From: Bradyrhizobium manausense
GTDB taxonomy: Bacteria > Pseudomonadota > Alphaproteobacteria > Rhizobiales > Xanthobacteraceae
DNA: 64,000 nucleotides
Direction: 5' to 3'
NCBI RefSeq assembly: GCF_018129685.1
Contig: NZ_JAFCLG010000004.1
Location: 62,001 to 126,000, forward strand
The translations under genes and the position numbers were made by a program. A model generated the notes under the pieces. It was not told where the DNA came from, searched no databases, and was given only the letters and a program-made list of their open reading frames with translations. Of this stretch, positions 25,594 to 34,059 are shown piece by piece (position 1 is the stretch's first letter; every line of letters starts with the position of its first letter).

Positions 25594-27063
25594 ATGCGGC
25601 CCCTGCTTGCGCTCATCGCAATCTTTGCATTGCTTTGCATCGGCTCCGCCGCCGCCCAGCCGGTCGGCCAATTTCCATTTGCGTTGACACGTGAAGGCCA
25701 GGCGCTCGGCGCCGTCGAGGGCGACGTGGCGTCCTTCAAGGGGCTCGCCTACGCAGCGCCGCCAACAGGCAGCCTGCGCTGGCGGCCGCCGCAGGGCTTG
25801 CCCGAAAGTTCGGAGATGAGCACCGCCTACGACTATGGCGCGCCCTGTTTGCAGCCATCGCTGCCGGCCGCGCGCGAGGATTGCCTTACGCTCAATGTGT
25901 TTCGCCCTTTCGGGGTCGACGGACCGCTGCCGGTGATGGTGTTCATCCATGGCGGCGGATTTGTCACGGGCACCGCCAATGATCCGCTGCTCGACGGTTC
26001 GCGGCTCGCGCAGGCCGGGCTCATCATCGTGACCGTGAATTATCGTCTCGGCGCGCTCGGCTGGCTCACGCATCCCACGCTGTCGGAAAGCGGCTCCGGC
26101 AATTTCGGCCTGATGGACCAGATCGCGGCGCTGCGATGGGTGCACGACAACATCGCCGCGTTCGGCGGCGATGCGAACAATGTCACGCTGTTCGGCAACG
26201 GGGCCGGCGCGACGTCGATCGCGCTGCTGATGCTATGCGACCAATCGCGCGATCTGTTTCAAAAGGCCATTCTGCAATCGGTGCCCGGCCGCGCGCGCCT
26301 GCCGTCATCGCGGGAGGCAGAGGCCGCGGCTAAGCAATTTGTCGCCGCGCTCGGGCAAGAGGCGGATTTGCGCGCCGCCGGACCGACACGTCTGCTCGCC
26401 GCCGAAAAGCGCTTGCTGGACAAAGCTGCGCGCAGCTTCGCACCGGCGATCGATGGAAACCTTCTGACGGAAGACATCGCTGTCGGGTTTGCCGCCGGGC
26501 ATGAGAGCCGCATTCCCCTCATCATCGGTTCGAACGATGACGAGACCAGCTTCGACAGCGAGCTCGAAGTCAAGCAGGCACTGTCGTCCTCGGGCGAGGG
26601 CATTGACGGACTGCGGAAGATCTATCCGGATGCCAGGAGTTCGTCCGATCTCGCGGCGCGCTTCTACACCGACAAGGTCTTCTCCGAGCCGGTGCGGATG
26701 CTCGCCCGGCTTCATGTCGCAACCGGGGCGCCGACCTTCCGCTATCGCTTCGCCTACGTGCCGGAAGCCCGTCGCGGCAATCCCGACGAAGGCCATGGGC
26801 GTGAGTTGCAGTTCATCTTCGGCGTGGAGGGCGTGCCAGGCGCGGGCATCTTCTCGCGACGCGATCGCGAGGTCGCAAGCCGCATGCGGGCCTACTGGAT
26901 CAACTTCGCCAAGAGCGGCGATCCCAACGGGCCTGAGCTGCCGCGTTGGGACACGGCCGCGGACCGCGACCATCTGCTGCTGATCGGCAATGATCGCATC
27001 GCGAGCGGTGACGACCCATCATCGGAGCGCCTGGACCGGCTCGCGATCGACAGCAAGAAATAG
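25594..27063 (+). CDS. Exported carboxylesterase-family (type B) protein lacking the catalytic serine
   Basis: This 489-residue protein has a Sec signal peptide (MRPLLALIAIFALLCIGSAAA) and a full type-B carboxylesterase fold. Family blocks are FKGLAYAAPPTGSLRW, EDCLTLNVFRP, the oxyanion motif FIHGGGFVTG, VTVNYRLGALGWL and FGLMDQIAALRWV. The nucleophile elbow, normally GESAG, reads GNGAG with Gly203 in place of the catalytic Ser. The other two triad residues look present (Glu317 in NDDETSFD and His401 in EGHGRELQF). It therefore should not act by the normal serine mechanism, unlike its relatives. It may be a binding protein or decaying enzyme, although the frame is open throughout. Confidence 0.85.
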   Translation: MRPLLALIAIFALLCIGSAAAQPVGQFPFALTREGQALGAVEGDVASFKGLAYAAPPTGSLRWRPPQGLPESSEMSTAYDYGAPCLQPSLPAAREDCLTLNVFRPFGVDGPLPVMVFIHGGGFVTGTANDPLLDGSRLAQAGLIIVTVNYRLGALGWLTHPTLSESGSGNFGLMDQIAALRWVHDNIAAFGGDANNVTLFGNGAGATSIALLMLCDQSRDLFQKAILQSVPGRARLPSSREAEAAAKQFVAALGQEADLRAAGPTRLLAAEKRLLDKAARSFAPAIDGNLLTEDIAVGFAAGHESRIPLIIGSNDDETSFDSELEVKQALSSSGEGIDGLRKIYPDARSSSDLAARFYTDKVFSEPVRMLARLHVATGAPTFRYRFAYVPEARRGNPDEGHGRELQFIFGVEGVPGAGIFSRRDREVASRMRAYWINFAKSGDPNGPELPRWDTAADRDHLLLIGNDRIASGDDPSSERLDRLAIDSKK

Positions 27064-27070
27064 GCAGGAC

Positions 27071-27250
27071 TTACGCCGCGAGCTCGACGCGCGGCGCCGG
27101 GGTGAGGCGCTCTTCCTCGAGATAGTCCATCGCGCCGTCCCTCTCGACGGCGTAGAACTGCTGGCCTTCCTTGGACCGATAGGCGGCGCGAACGACGCCG
27201 CGGCGGCCCTTGTCGGAGTTGACGACGTCCCCCAGCGCAAACTTCTTCAT
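27071..27250 (-). CDS. Small conserved-looking hypothetical protein, 59 residues
   Basis: Starting at ATG 27250 (MKKFALGDVVNSDKGRRGVV) the product is a compact, probably beta-rich domain with KEGQQFYAVERDGAMDYLEE in its second half. Longer in-frame starts exist but give poor composition. It is convergent with the carboxylesterase-family gene, 7 bases apart. I do not recognise a family; the GDVV...GRRGVVR pattern is reminiscent of small SH3-like or KOW-type barrels, which is only a suggestion. Confidence 0.55.
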   Translation of the reverse strand: MKKFALGDVVNSDKGRRGVVRAAYRSKEGQQFYAVERDGAMDYLEEERLTPAPRVELAA

Positions 27251-27424
27251 CTCGCGTCCCGCAATCTTACGTCCGAAATGTCTTCTGGCCGATTGCTTCG
27301 GCCAAGACTGGATTTTGGACGGCAAATCGTTAACGGCTTGCTAACCATGCCGGTTTGCCTATGCTTCGCCGGCAAGCGCGCGGGCGCCTGGCCCACGCAA
27401 TGTCTTCGAGGCGAGCCGGCACAT

Positions 27425-28246
27425 ATGACGCGATTTCCGACCCTCTTCCTGTCGCATGGCGGCGGCCCCTGGCCCTTCATGGAGGACAGGCGGGTGCAAT
27501 ATGCCAAGACCGCTGCGGAGTTCGGCCGGCTGCCGCAGCTTCTCCCTGAAAGACCGAAGGCGGTGCTTGTCATCACAGGCCATTGGGAGGCCGATGTCTT
27601 CACCGTGTCGACCTCGGCGCATCCGCCGATGGTGTACGACTATTACGGTTTTCCCGAGCATACCTATCACGTCAAGTATCCGGCGCCGGGCCAGCCCGCG
27701 CTCGCGGCAGACGTGAAGGCGCTGCTTGCGCGCGCCGGGCTCGACTGCCGGGAAGATCCCAATCAGGGGTTTGATCACGGCACTTTCGTACCGCTCGGCC
27801 TGATGTATCCGAACGCGGACATGCCGATCGTGCTGCTGTCGCTGAAGTCGAGCTACGACGCGGCCGAGCATATCAAGGTCGGGCAGGCGATCGCGTCGTT
27901 GCGCGACGAAGGCATTCTGATTGTCGGCAGCGGGCTCACCTATCACAACATGCGCGGTTTCGGGCGCGCGGAATCGAAGCCCGTCTCGTATGATTTCGAG
28001 GCCTATCTGAACGAGGCGATCGGCAACCCGGACCCGGCGCGCCGCAACGCGATGCTGGTCGATTGGGAGAATGCGCCGAGCGCGCGTCTCGCCCATCCGC
28101 GCGAGGACCATCTGCTGCCGCTGATGGTTGCGGCAGGCGCTGCCGGCAGCGACGTCGGCAAGCGCGTGTTCGTCGACGAGGTCGCGAGCGTCGCGATGGC
28201 GTCGTATGTGTTCGGTGAGTTCGTAGGGCGGATTAGCGGAGCGTAA
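27425..28246 (+). CDS. LigB/DODA-type extradiol dioxygenase
   Basis: This 273-residue cytoplasmic protein belongs to the class III extradiol ring-cleavage group (DODA/YgiD). Candidate metal ligands and active-site histidines are in the usual blocks: LFLSHGGGPWPF, ITGHWEAD, GFDHGTFVPL and GSGLTYHNM. The true start is ATG 27425 (MTRFPTLF), since sequence further upstream is non-family. The final residues and the TAA stop (28223-28246) lie inside a palindromic repeat, so the native C-terminus was replaced or extended by about eight residues. The substrate could be a catechol such as DOPA; nothing adjacent helps decide. Confidence 0.85.
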   Translation: MTRFPTLFLSHGGGPWPFMEDRRVQYAKTAAEFGRLPQLLPERPKAVLVITGHWEADVFTVSTSAHPPMVYDYYGFPEHTYHVKYPAPGQPALAADVKALLARAGLDCREDPNQGFDHGTFVPLGLMYPNADMPIVLLSLKSSYDAAEHIKVGQAIASLRDEGILIVGSGLTYHNMRGFGRAESKPVSYDFEAYLNEAIGNPDPARRNAMLVDWENAPSARLAHPREDHLLPLMVAAGAAGSDVGKRVFVDEVASVAMASYVFGEFVGRISGA

Positions 28247-28303
28247 TCCGCCATCGGGCCGCAGCAACAGTGGCGGATTACGCCTGCGGCTAATCCGCCC
28301 TAC
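28223..28303. repeat. 81-bp palindromic element, GTAGGGCGGATTA family
   Basis: GTAGGGCGGATTAGC is matched by GCTAATCCGCCCTAC, with inner arms GCGTAATCCGCCA and TGGCGGATTACGC. It overlaps the 3' end of the dioxygenase gene and ends 10 bases before the stop of glgA, so it sits between convergent genes and can terminate both. It resembles the longer element at 11995-12108. Confidence 0.85.
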
Positions 28304-28312
28304 ACATTGTGC

Positions 28313-29761
28313 CTACGCGCGCGCCGTCATCAGGTCGCGATAAAGCGCGGCATACTCGCCCGCGCGATGGCGCCAGGACACGTCGGTCGCAAGACCGTTC
28401 AATTGAAGTCGTCGCCAGGTCGCCTTGTTGTGGAAGGCAGCGTTTGCCTGGCGCAGCGAGCCGGCGAAGGCGTCTGCTGTGACGGGAGCGAACTTGAAGC
28501 CGGTGGGATCATGTCCGGCTTCGCCGATGTCGATGATGGTGTCCTCGAGGCCCCCGACGCGGGAGACGATGGGGACTGCGCCATAGCGCAACGCGCAGAG
28601 CTGGGTCAGGCCGCACGGCTCGAACCGCGAGGGCACGAGCAGCGCGTCGGAGCCGGCCTGGATCAGGTGGGCCAGGATTTCGTCATAGCCGATCAGGACA
28701 CCGATCCGGCCGGGATTGGCCCGCGCGGCGGCCTGGTATCGATCCTGGAGATCGCGGTCGCCGCTGCCGAGCAATGCGAGCTGCATGCCCTGCTCGAGGA
28801 TGGTCGGGATCGCCTCGAGCAGGAGGTCGAGCCCCTTCTGCCAGGACAGCCGGCTGATGACGCCGAGCAGCGGCGCTTCGTCGGAGGAATCGAGACTGAA
28901 CTGCTGCTGCAGCACCGCCTTGTTCGCGGCGCGAAACGTGAGATCCTGCGCGCCGAAGCGATAGGCGATGTGCGGATCGGTTTGCGGATTCCACACCTCG
29001 ATGTCGATGCCGTTGAGGATGCCGCTCAGCACGCCTGCACGCTCGCGCAGCAGGCCGCCGAGCCCCATGCCGCCTTCGTCGCTCTGGATCTCATGGGCGT
29101 AGGTCGGCGACACCGTGGTGATGCGATCGGCCAGTTGCAGCCCGGCTTTCAGAAAGCTGATGCCGCCGAAATATTCGAGGCCGTGAACATCGAACGAGGC
29201 TGCCGCGGGCAGCCCGATCGCGCCCACGAGCGAACGGTCGAACTTGCCCTGATAGGCCATGTTGTGAATCGTCATCACCGTGCCGGGCCGCTGCCCCCCG
29301 TCATAGTGCAGATAGGCCGGTGCGAGCCCGGCCTGCCAGTCATGGGCATGCACGATTTCGGGCATGAAGGCCGGCACGAGGCCGTGGCCGATATCGGCCG
29401 CCACACGCGCAAGCGCGGCGAAACGAACGCCATTGTCCGGCCAGTCGGTGCCTTCGGCGGTGACATAGGGGTTGCCGGGCCGGGCGTAGAGATGCGGCAC
29501 GTCGAGCACGAACAGATCGAGCCCGTCATGCGAGGCTGCGAGCAGGCGTCCGGGGCCGCCGAAATAATCCGGCCAGCGCCGGATTTCGTCCGCGCCGGCG
29601 AGCCGCCGCATCACCTCCGGATAGCCCGGCATCAGCGTGCGCATCTCCACGCCATGTGCCTTGAGCGCGATCGGCAGCGCGCCGGCGACGTCAGCGAGGC
29701 CGCCGGTCTTGACGATGGGATAGACTTCGGAAGCGACCGCGAGGACGCGAACAGGCGTCAT
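28313..29761 (-). CDS. glgA: Glycogen synthase (ADP-glucose type)
   Basis: This 482-residue GT5 enzyme elongates alpha-1,4-glucan from ADP-glucose. The substrate motif KTGGLADV is near the N-terminus (about residues 18-25). The C-terminal Rossmann half has [16 protein letters not shown] and the family block [19 protein letters not shown]. Length is typical. Its ATG overlaps the glgC stop by 4 bases, giving a two-gene leftward glgC-glgA operon. No branching or debranching gene is in the window. Confidence 0.95.
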   Translation of the reverse strand: MTPVRVLAVASEVYPIVKTGGLADVAGALPIALKAHGVEMRTLMPGYPEVMRRLAGADEIRRWPDYFGGPGRLLAASHDGLDLFVLDVPHLYARPGNPYVTAEGTDWPDNGVRFAALARVAADIGHGLVPAFMPEIVHAHDWQAGLAPAYLHYDGGQRPGTVMTIHNMAYQGKFDRSLVGAIGLPAAASFDVHGLEYFGGISFLKAGLQLADRITTVSPTYAHEIQSDEGGMGLGGLLRERAGVLSGILNGIDIEVWNPQTDPHIAYRFGAQDLTFRAANKAVLQQQFSLDSSDEAPLLGVISRLSWQKGLDLLLEAIPTILEQGMQLALLGSGDRDLQDRYQAAARANPGRIGVLIGYDEILAHLIQAGSDALLVPSRFEPCGLTQLCALRYGAVPIVSRVGGLEDTIIDIGEAGHDPTGFKFAPVTADAFAGSLRQANAAFHNKATWRRLQLNGLATDVSWRHRAGEYAALYRDLMTARA

Positions 29762-31020
29762 GTATTGAGCCTGTCGATCATCGGCTGCGTGATGAGCGAG
29801 ATGCCCTGCTCGGTGGTGCGGAAACGTTTGGCATCGAATTCCGGGTCCTCGCCGACCACAAGACCTTCCGGGATCTCGACGCCGCGGTCGATCACGACGT
29901 TCTTCAGCCGCGCGCCGCGGCCGACGTTCACGTAGGGCATGATCACCGCATTCTCGACACTGCCGTAGGAGTTGATGCGCACGCCGGTGAACAGCAGCGA
30001 GCGCCGCAGCGAGGCGCCGGAGATGATGCAGCCGCCCGAGACCAGCGAGCTCACGGCCTGGCCGCGCCGGTTCTCCTCGTCATGAACGAATTTCGCCGGC
30101 GGGGTGATCTCGGAATAAGACCAGATCGGCCAAGCGCGGTCGAACAGATCGAGCTCCGGCACCACGTCGGTGAGGTCGATGTTGGCGGCCCAGTACGCGT
30201 CGACCGTTCCGACATCGCGCCAGTAGGAGCGCGGCTCGGCACCGGTTCGCACGCAGGAGGTCGAGAACTGATGCGCGATGGCGCGACCGTTCTTGACGAT
30301 GTAGGGAATGATGTCCTTGCCGAAATCGTGACTGGAGTTGGTATCCTCGGCGTCGCGCTTGAGCTGGTCGAACAGGAATTTGGCGTCGAACACGTAGATG
30401 CCCATGCTGGCCAGCGAGACATCCGGCTTGCCCGGCATCGGCGGCGGGTCTGCGGGCTTTTCCAGGAACTGCTGGATCCAGCCGTTCTCGTCGATGTGCA
30501 TGATGCCGAAGCCGGAAGATTCTTGGCGCGGCATTTCGAGGCAGCCGACGGTGACGTCGGCGCCGCTGTCGACATGCTGGCGCAGCATCACCTCGTAATC
30601 CATCTTGTAGACGTGGTCGCCGGCCAGCACCACGATGAAGCGGCAGGCATGGGCCTCGATGATGTCGATGTTCTGGTAGATCGCATCAGCCGTGCCGACA
30701 TACCACATGCTCTCCGAGACGCGCTGGCTCGCAGGCAGGATGTCGAAGCTCTCGTTGCGTTCGGGCCGGAAGAAGTTCCAGCCCATCTGCAAATGCCGGA
30801 TCAGGCTGTGAGCCTTGTACTGGGTGGCGACCGCGATGCGGCGGATGCCGGAGTTCACCGCGTTCGACAGCGCGAAATCGATGATGCGGGATTTGCCCCC
30901 GAAATAGACCGCGGGCTTGGCGCGCCGGTCGGTCAATTCCAACAGCCGGCTGCCGCGACCGCCGGCCAGGACAAACGCCAAAGCCTGGCGGGCGAGCGGT
31001 TCATTTCCGGCAGCACTCAT
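29758..31020 (-). CDS. glgC: Glucose-1-phosphate adenylyltransferase
   Basis: This 420-residue enzyme makes ADP-glucose from glucose-1-phosphate and ATP, the committed step of glycogen synthesis. The N-terminal nucleotide-binding region has [23 protein letters not shown] and [13 protein letters not shown]. The C-terminal part is a left-handed beta-helix ([20 protein letters not shown]). The start at 31020 has GGGAGGA 6 bases upstream and gives the standard length; a longer in-frame start at 31053 does not fit. Allosteric control by glycolytic intermediates is usual for the family. Confidence 0.95.
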   Translation of the reverse strand: MSAAGNEPLARQALAFVLAGGRGSRLLELTDRRAKPAVYFGGKSRIIDFALSNAVNSGIRRIAVATQYKAHSLIRHLQMGWNFFRPERNESFDILPASQRVSESMWYVGTADAIYQNIDIIEAHACRFIVVLAGDHVYKMDYEVMLRQHVDSGADVTVGCLEMPRQESSGFGIMHIDENGWIQQFLEKPADPPPMPGKPDVSLASMGIYVFDAKFLFDQLKRDAEDTNSSHDFGKDIIPYIVKNGRAIAHQFSTSCVRTGAEPRSYWRDVGTVDAYWAANIDLTDVVPELDLFDRAWPIWSYSEITPPAKFVHDEENRRGQAVSSLVSGGCIISGASLRRSLLFTGVRINSYGSVENAVIMPYVNVGRGARLKNVVIDRGVEIPEGLVVGEDPEFDAKRFRTTEQGISLITQPMIDRLNT

Positions 31021-31239
31021 ATCGTCCTCCCACATGCCCGGGGGCGCAGCCAAATCCCCCTCTCACGGGAGGCCAGTCGGGCGCCGGTGGATCGGAATAG
31101 TAGCGGTACGAACGGTAAGTCGGAAAGTGGGTTGTTGGTTGCGAAAATGCGTGAACCTTAATGCTTTATCGCGGAGGGCGGGCTGGCTTCCATCCGGATC
31201 CGTCGCGGGCGCCACCGGCCGCGCCTTGGTCCGGCGTCG

Positions 31240-31638
31240 CTATTTGGGTCGGGGCTTGCAGCTATGGAAGGGCTGATGGGCAAGGATACCCGTGCACCAT
31301 GGGCTCTTCAGGCGCGTGACGATACGCCTCCTGGAGGGCTCGGCAGCCACATTTCCGACGTCAGGAGGTTTGCCGTCCTGCCCGGGCGCCGTCCGGACGG
31401 CGTCTGTCTTCACGCTGGCCGTTCTGGCGGCCATGACGTCGAGAGCTTCGAACGATCGAACGAGATTGTCATCAAGCCTGACGGCCTCGGGCGGCGGCCT
31501 GAACTCGAAGCGATCACCGGTGACCAGCAACAAGGTCACGACGACGAGACCGATCGCGCAGCATGCCAGGGCGACGGCCGTCGCGATCATGGCGCGATAC
31601 TCGGCCGCATCGTCGCTGAGCTGTCGGGGCAGGAACAT
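31240..31638 (-). CDS. Hypothetical single-pass membrane protein
   Basis: This protein of about 132 residues has one clear transmembrane helix (AMIATAVALACCAIGLVVVTLLLV) after a short acidic N-terminus, then a polar C-terminal region of about 90 residues. No known domain is seen. The start could be ATG 31638 or GTG 31653, and neither has a strong ribosome site. It follows two tiny membrane-protein genes on the same strand and may be co-transcribed with them. Overlapping frames on the other strand have poorer composition. Confidence 0.5.
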   Translation of the reverse strand: MFLPRQLSDDAAEYRAMIATAVALACCAIGLVVVTLLLVTGDRFEFRPPPEAVRLDDNLVRSFEALDVMAARTASVKTDAVRTAPGQDGKPPDVGNVAAEPSRRRIVTRLKSPWCTGILAHQPFHSCKPRPK

Positions 31639-31699
31639 TGACAAGACCAGCACTTGACGCCGGTGAGATCATATCCGGCGCCGCCGACCCGGCGTGGCC

Positions 31700-31813
31700 C
31701 TAGATCAGGTAAGCGATGTAAACGACGACAGCGCCGAGCGCAGTCGCAATTGACCAAAGTGCGGGATCGAAGGTCTCCGCGATGACCCTGGCTTCTGCTC
31801 TCTTCTTTCGCAT
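31700..31813 (-). CDS. Tiny membrane protein, 37 residues
   Basis: The frame from ATG 31813 to TAG 31700 encodes a basic N-terminus (MRKKRAEARV), a short amphipathic stretch and one hydrophobic helix (LWSIATALGAVVVYIAYLI). GGAG lies upstream, overlapping the end of the preceding gene 15 bases away, which suggests translational coupling. The architecture (basic head, single helix, hydrophobic C-terminus) is typical of real small inner-membrane proteins. Function unknown. Confidence 0.55.
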   Translation of the reverse strand: MRKKRAEARVIAETFDPALWSIATALGAVVVYIAYLI

Positions 31814-31828
31814 GGGGATTTGCTCCGG

Positions 31829-32029
31829 TCAGCGGGAAACGGTGAGCACTGCGCTGCCCACGACAAGCGGCCGTCCGGCCTTGAGGCTGGCGGTTGCTTC
31901 GCTCGTTGGCAGTTTCGCATGCAGATGAAGGCACAGTGAGAGCGCCGAGACCGTGACACCGACAAGCAGCGCCACAACCACGATCTTGCGGTGGGTCGCG
32001 CGATCCGCATCGTGAATCGAATAGCTCAT
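31829..32029 (-). CDS. Small membrane protein, 66 residues
   Basis: Starting at ATG 32029, with GGAGG 7 bases upstream, the product has a polar N-terminus (MSYSIHDADRATHRK), one hydrophobic helix (IVVVALLVGVTVSALSLCL) and a periplasmic tail ending GRPLVVGSAVLTVSR. It is the first gene of a probable leftward trio of small membrane proteins. A TTCCCTACGTAGT motif lies 84 bases upstream at 32113-32125. Function unknown. Confidence 0.62.
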   Translation of the reverse strand: MSYSIHDADRATHRKIVVVALLVGVTVSALSLCLHLHAKLPTSEATASLKAGRPLVVGSAVLTVSR

Positions 32030-32270
32030 CAAAACCTCCGCCATCCTTTCGCGCTCGGACTGTCGGCCAGAATCGGCGGCCTGGATATTGCGCGGCTTAT
32101 CTTAGGTGGACTTCCCTACGTAGTTTGTCGGAGGCTGCGAAGTGCCGAGGCGCGGGGCGGTGAGGCTTCTTTGGTGCGGCGCATGCAGACCAAGCCTTGA
32201 CTCAACGCAAAGAAGCGCGGTCGTGATGTGCGATCATTTCCAGTCAAGGCATCAGACAAGGAGTGAGGCG

Positions 32271-32738
32271 ATGAGCATCTGGAAGACAGGCGTTGCCGGT
32301 GCGCTGGCGATAACCGTGATGGTCGGCCAATTGGAGCCGGCCGTGGCGGCGCCGATGCCGACCAATATCGGAACCATCAAGGCGATGGTTCCCGACGAGA
32401 CCACCCAAGTGCATTGGCGCGGCGGCGGATGGGGCTGGGGCGCAGGAGGCCTCCTCGCCGGCGCCATCATCGGCGGTGCCATCGCGAGCGGCGGCTACTA
32501 TGGTGGTGGCGGCTATTACGGCGGCGTTCCGTACTATGGCTATCCGGGCTACGGATACGGATACGGCTACGCTCCGGCCTATTATGGCGGCGGTCCGTAC
32601 TACGGCGGCTACGTGCAGCCTTACGCCTATCCCCGCTACTACGGCTACCGGCGATACTATCGGCCGTATTACGGCCCGCGCTACGGATATTACCGACCCT
32701 ATGTCGGGTATCATCACTATCACCGCCGCTACTGGTGA
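32271..32738 (+). CDS. Exported glycine/tyrosine-rich protein
   Basis: This 155-residue protein has a Sec signal peptide (MSIWKTGVAGALAITVMVGQ, cleavage near PAVAAP), then a hydrophobic glycine-rich stretch (GAGGLLAGAIIGGAIASGG) and a long Gly/Tyr/Pro repeat region (YYGGG, YGYPGYGYGYGY). The C-terminus is rich in Tyr, Arg and His. AAGGAGTGAGG precedes the ATG. Such proteins are frequent in bradyrhizobia and are presumed cell-envelope components. The low complexity makes any homology-based function unsafe. Confidence 0.72.
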   Translation: MSIWKTGVAGALAITVMVGQLEPAVAAPMPTNIGTIKAMVPDETTQVHWRGGGWGWGAGGLLAGAIIGGAIASGGYYGGGGYYGGVPYYGYPGYGYGYGYAPAYYGGGPYYGGYVQPYAYPRYYGYRRYYRPYYGPRYGYYRPYVGYHHYHRRYW

Positions 32739-32813
32739 TCTCGCGCGCTGCGAGCCGGATCAGCCGAGGTGCGCAGCAGGCTTGCCGGCTCTCCGGCAAG
32801 CCCGCTGGATTCG

Positions 32814-33089
32814 TTACCGACAGACATAGGCTCCGTTGACATAGACGCGAACGCATGCGGTTCCCACCGCCGCCGCACCGACGGCCGCGCCACCGACGAC
32901 GGCGCGCCGCGTGGTGCGACGCGCAACGCCGGCAACGCTGACGGGCGTCAAGGGCCGTCCGACCCTGGCTTCCGCGCTGTTGATGGACAGCGAGAGCCCG
33001 TCGCTGGATGATCGTTCAAACGAGCCTGACAGCCCAAGCGCCGCAACCAGCGCGGCCAGTATCCACATTCCAGGCTTGCGATAGTTCAT
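32814..33089 (-). CDS. Small exported protein, 91 residues
   Basis: The product has an N-terminal signal (MNYRKPGMWILAALVAALGL), a serine-rich linker (FERSSSDGLSLSINSAEAR) and a second alanine/glycine-rich segment (VVGGAAVGAAAVGTA) before the end VRVYVNGAYVCR with two Cys. CGGGAGG precedes the ATG. A perfect FixK/FNR-type box lies at 33148-33161, centred about 65 bases before the start codon, so expression under low oxygen is plausible. Function unknown. Confidence 0.65.
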   Translation of the reverse strand: MNYRKPGMWILAALVAALGLSGSFERSSSDGLSLSINSAEARVGRPLTPVSVAGVARRTTRRAVVGGAAVGAAAVGTACVRVYVNGAYVCR

Positions 33090-33147
33090 TCTAACCTCCC
33101 GACTTCAGTGTAAGAGGCCATGAGCTCACTCTTCCCATTGCAGGCCA

Positions 33148-33161
33148 TTGATCAGGGTCAA
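33148..33161 (-). promoter_or_regulatory. FixK/FNR-type binding box
   Basis: TTGATCAGGGTCAA (read TTGACCCTGATCAA on the minus strand) fits TTGA-N6-TCAA, the FNR/FixK half-site arrangement, at all specified positions. It is upstream of the small exported protein gene starting at 33089. An activator centred here at -41.5 would place transcription start near 33113, giving a leader of about 24 bases that includes the ribosome site. Confidence 0.5.
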
Positions 33162-33501
33162 TGGATCGTGGAATGGGCGAGAGTCTGAACGAGTAGGCCG
33201 ATACCGGTCTCGGTGCCGGATATCGGCGGCAACCAATCACAGAGATAACCAGACGATCAGGCTGATGCAGGCAACATGCGCGAGCACGATCGCGGCGAGA
33301 TGCAGCGGGCCGGCCTCGAGGCGAAGCCTGCGCAACTCGCCACCTCCGCGCTGGGTTTATGCCGCGACAGCCGGCAACACGTGTGCAAGTCGGTCAGACA
33401 ACGCCTGACGATGCCGCGCCGCGCATTGAGGTGCGCACGCTGGTCTTTCACAAACAGTAACAATGTGTGAAGCAACCGCCGGGCGCCGCCATGCGGTTCC
33501 C

Positions 33502-33527
33502 GGAACGATAGGGAACCAAGCGACGTT
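33502..33527 (+). promoter_or_regulatory. Candidate EcfG (general stress response) promoter
   Basis: GGAAC (33502-33506), 17 bases, then CGTT (33524-33527): all nine consensus positions match the alphaproteobacterial EcfG promoter. It is 34 bases upstream of the GTG start chosen for the RlpA-like gene at 33562 and supports that start over the ATG at 33463, which would place the promoter inside the gene. Confidence 0.55.
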
Positions 33528-33561
33528 GCAGCGCAGGGCAGGGCCAACCGGGAGCGGTGCC

Positions 33562-33876
33562 GTGCGAGCGCATTCGACGTTTTTGTTTTGTCTGACCACT
33601 TTCTCGCTTTCTGCATTTTCTGTCGCCTACGCCGAAAGCGGACTTGCCTCATACTATGGATACGGAAAAGGAGCGAAGAACGGAGAATTGACCTGCGCGC
33701 ATCGGACACGCCCGTTCGGCAGTGTGCTCAAGGTGTCCTACAGCGGACGGACCATTCAATGCCGCGTCAATGATCGCGGTCCCTTCATCCGCGGCCGCAT
33801 CGTCGATCTCTCGGTCCCTGCCGCCCGGGCGCTTGGCATGATGAGCGCGGGCGTGGTGCGGGTCTCGGTGGAATAG
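33562..33876 (+). CDS. Short exported RlpA-like double-psi beta-barrel protein
   Basis: This 104-residue protein has a signal peptide (FLFCLTTFSLSAFSVAYAE) directly followed by the RlpA barrel: GLASYYGYGKGAKNGELTCA, HRTRPFGSVLKV, VNDRGPFIRGRIVDLSVPAA and GVVRVSV. It has no lipobox, unlike the paralogue at 20415, so it should be soluble in the periplasm or secreted. Two Cys (in GELTCAH and TIQCRVN) may form a disulfide. The GTG start is chosen because GGGAG precedes it and a consensus EcfG promoter sits just upstream. A longer form from ATG 33463 is possible but would bury that promoter. Confidence 0.8.
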   Translation: MRAHSTFLFCLTTFSLSAFSVAYAESGLASYYGYGKGAKNGELTCAHRTRPFGSVLKVSYSGRTIQCRVNDRGPFIRGRIVDLSVPAARALGMMSAGVVRVSVE

Positions 33877-33972
33877 CTCGCCAGGATCAAGGTCAACGAA
33901 CGCCGGCTATTGGGCGGCGGAAGAGGAGCGGCGCGTGGCGCTGTCGCGCGCCGCTGATCCCATGGGGTTTGC

Positions 33973-34059
33973 CTACCAGGCTCCGACGGCGATCATCACG
34001 ACGATGGTCAGGCACGAGAGGCAGGCAATCGACGCGGCATAGAATTCGGGCGTGTTCAA
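33973..34059 (-). CDS. Tiny membrane protein, 28 residues, TTG start
   Basis: The frame from TTG 34059 to TAG 33973 encodes NTPEFYAASIACLSCLTIVV then MIAVGAW, a single hydrophobic helix with two Cys. A near-perfect ribosome site (CAGGAGG) lies 5 bases upstream of the TTG. A weak EcfG-like sequence (GGAAT-N16-CGGT) is further upstream. The strong ribosome site is the main support. Function unknown. Confidence 0.5.
   Translation of the reverse strand: MNTPEFYAASIACLSCLTIVVMIAVGAW

Noticed and set aside
28307..29935. A 542-codon plus-strand frame opposite glgA
   Set aside because: It is the antisense frame of a conserved glycogen synthase and crosses the repeat and the glgC end without any protein-like feature.
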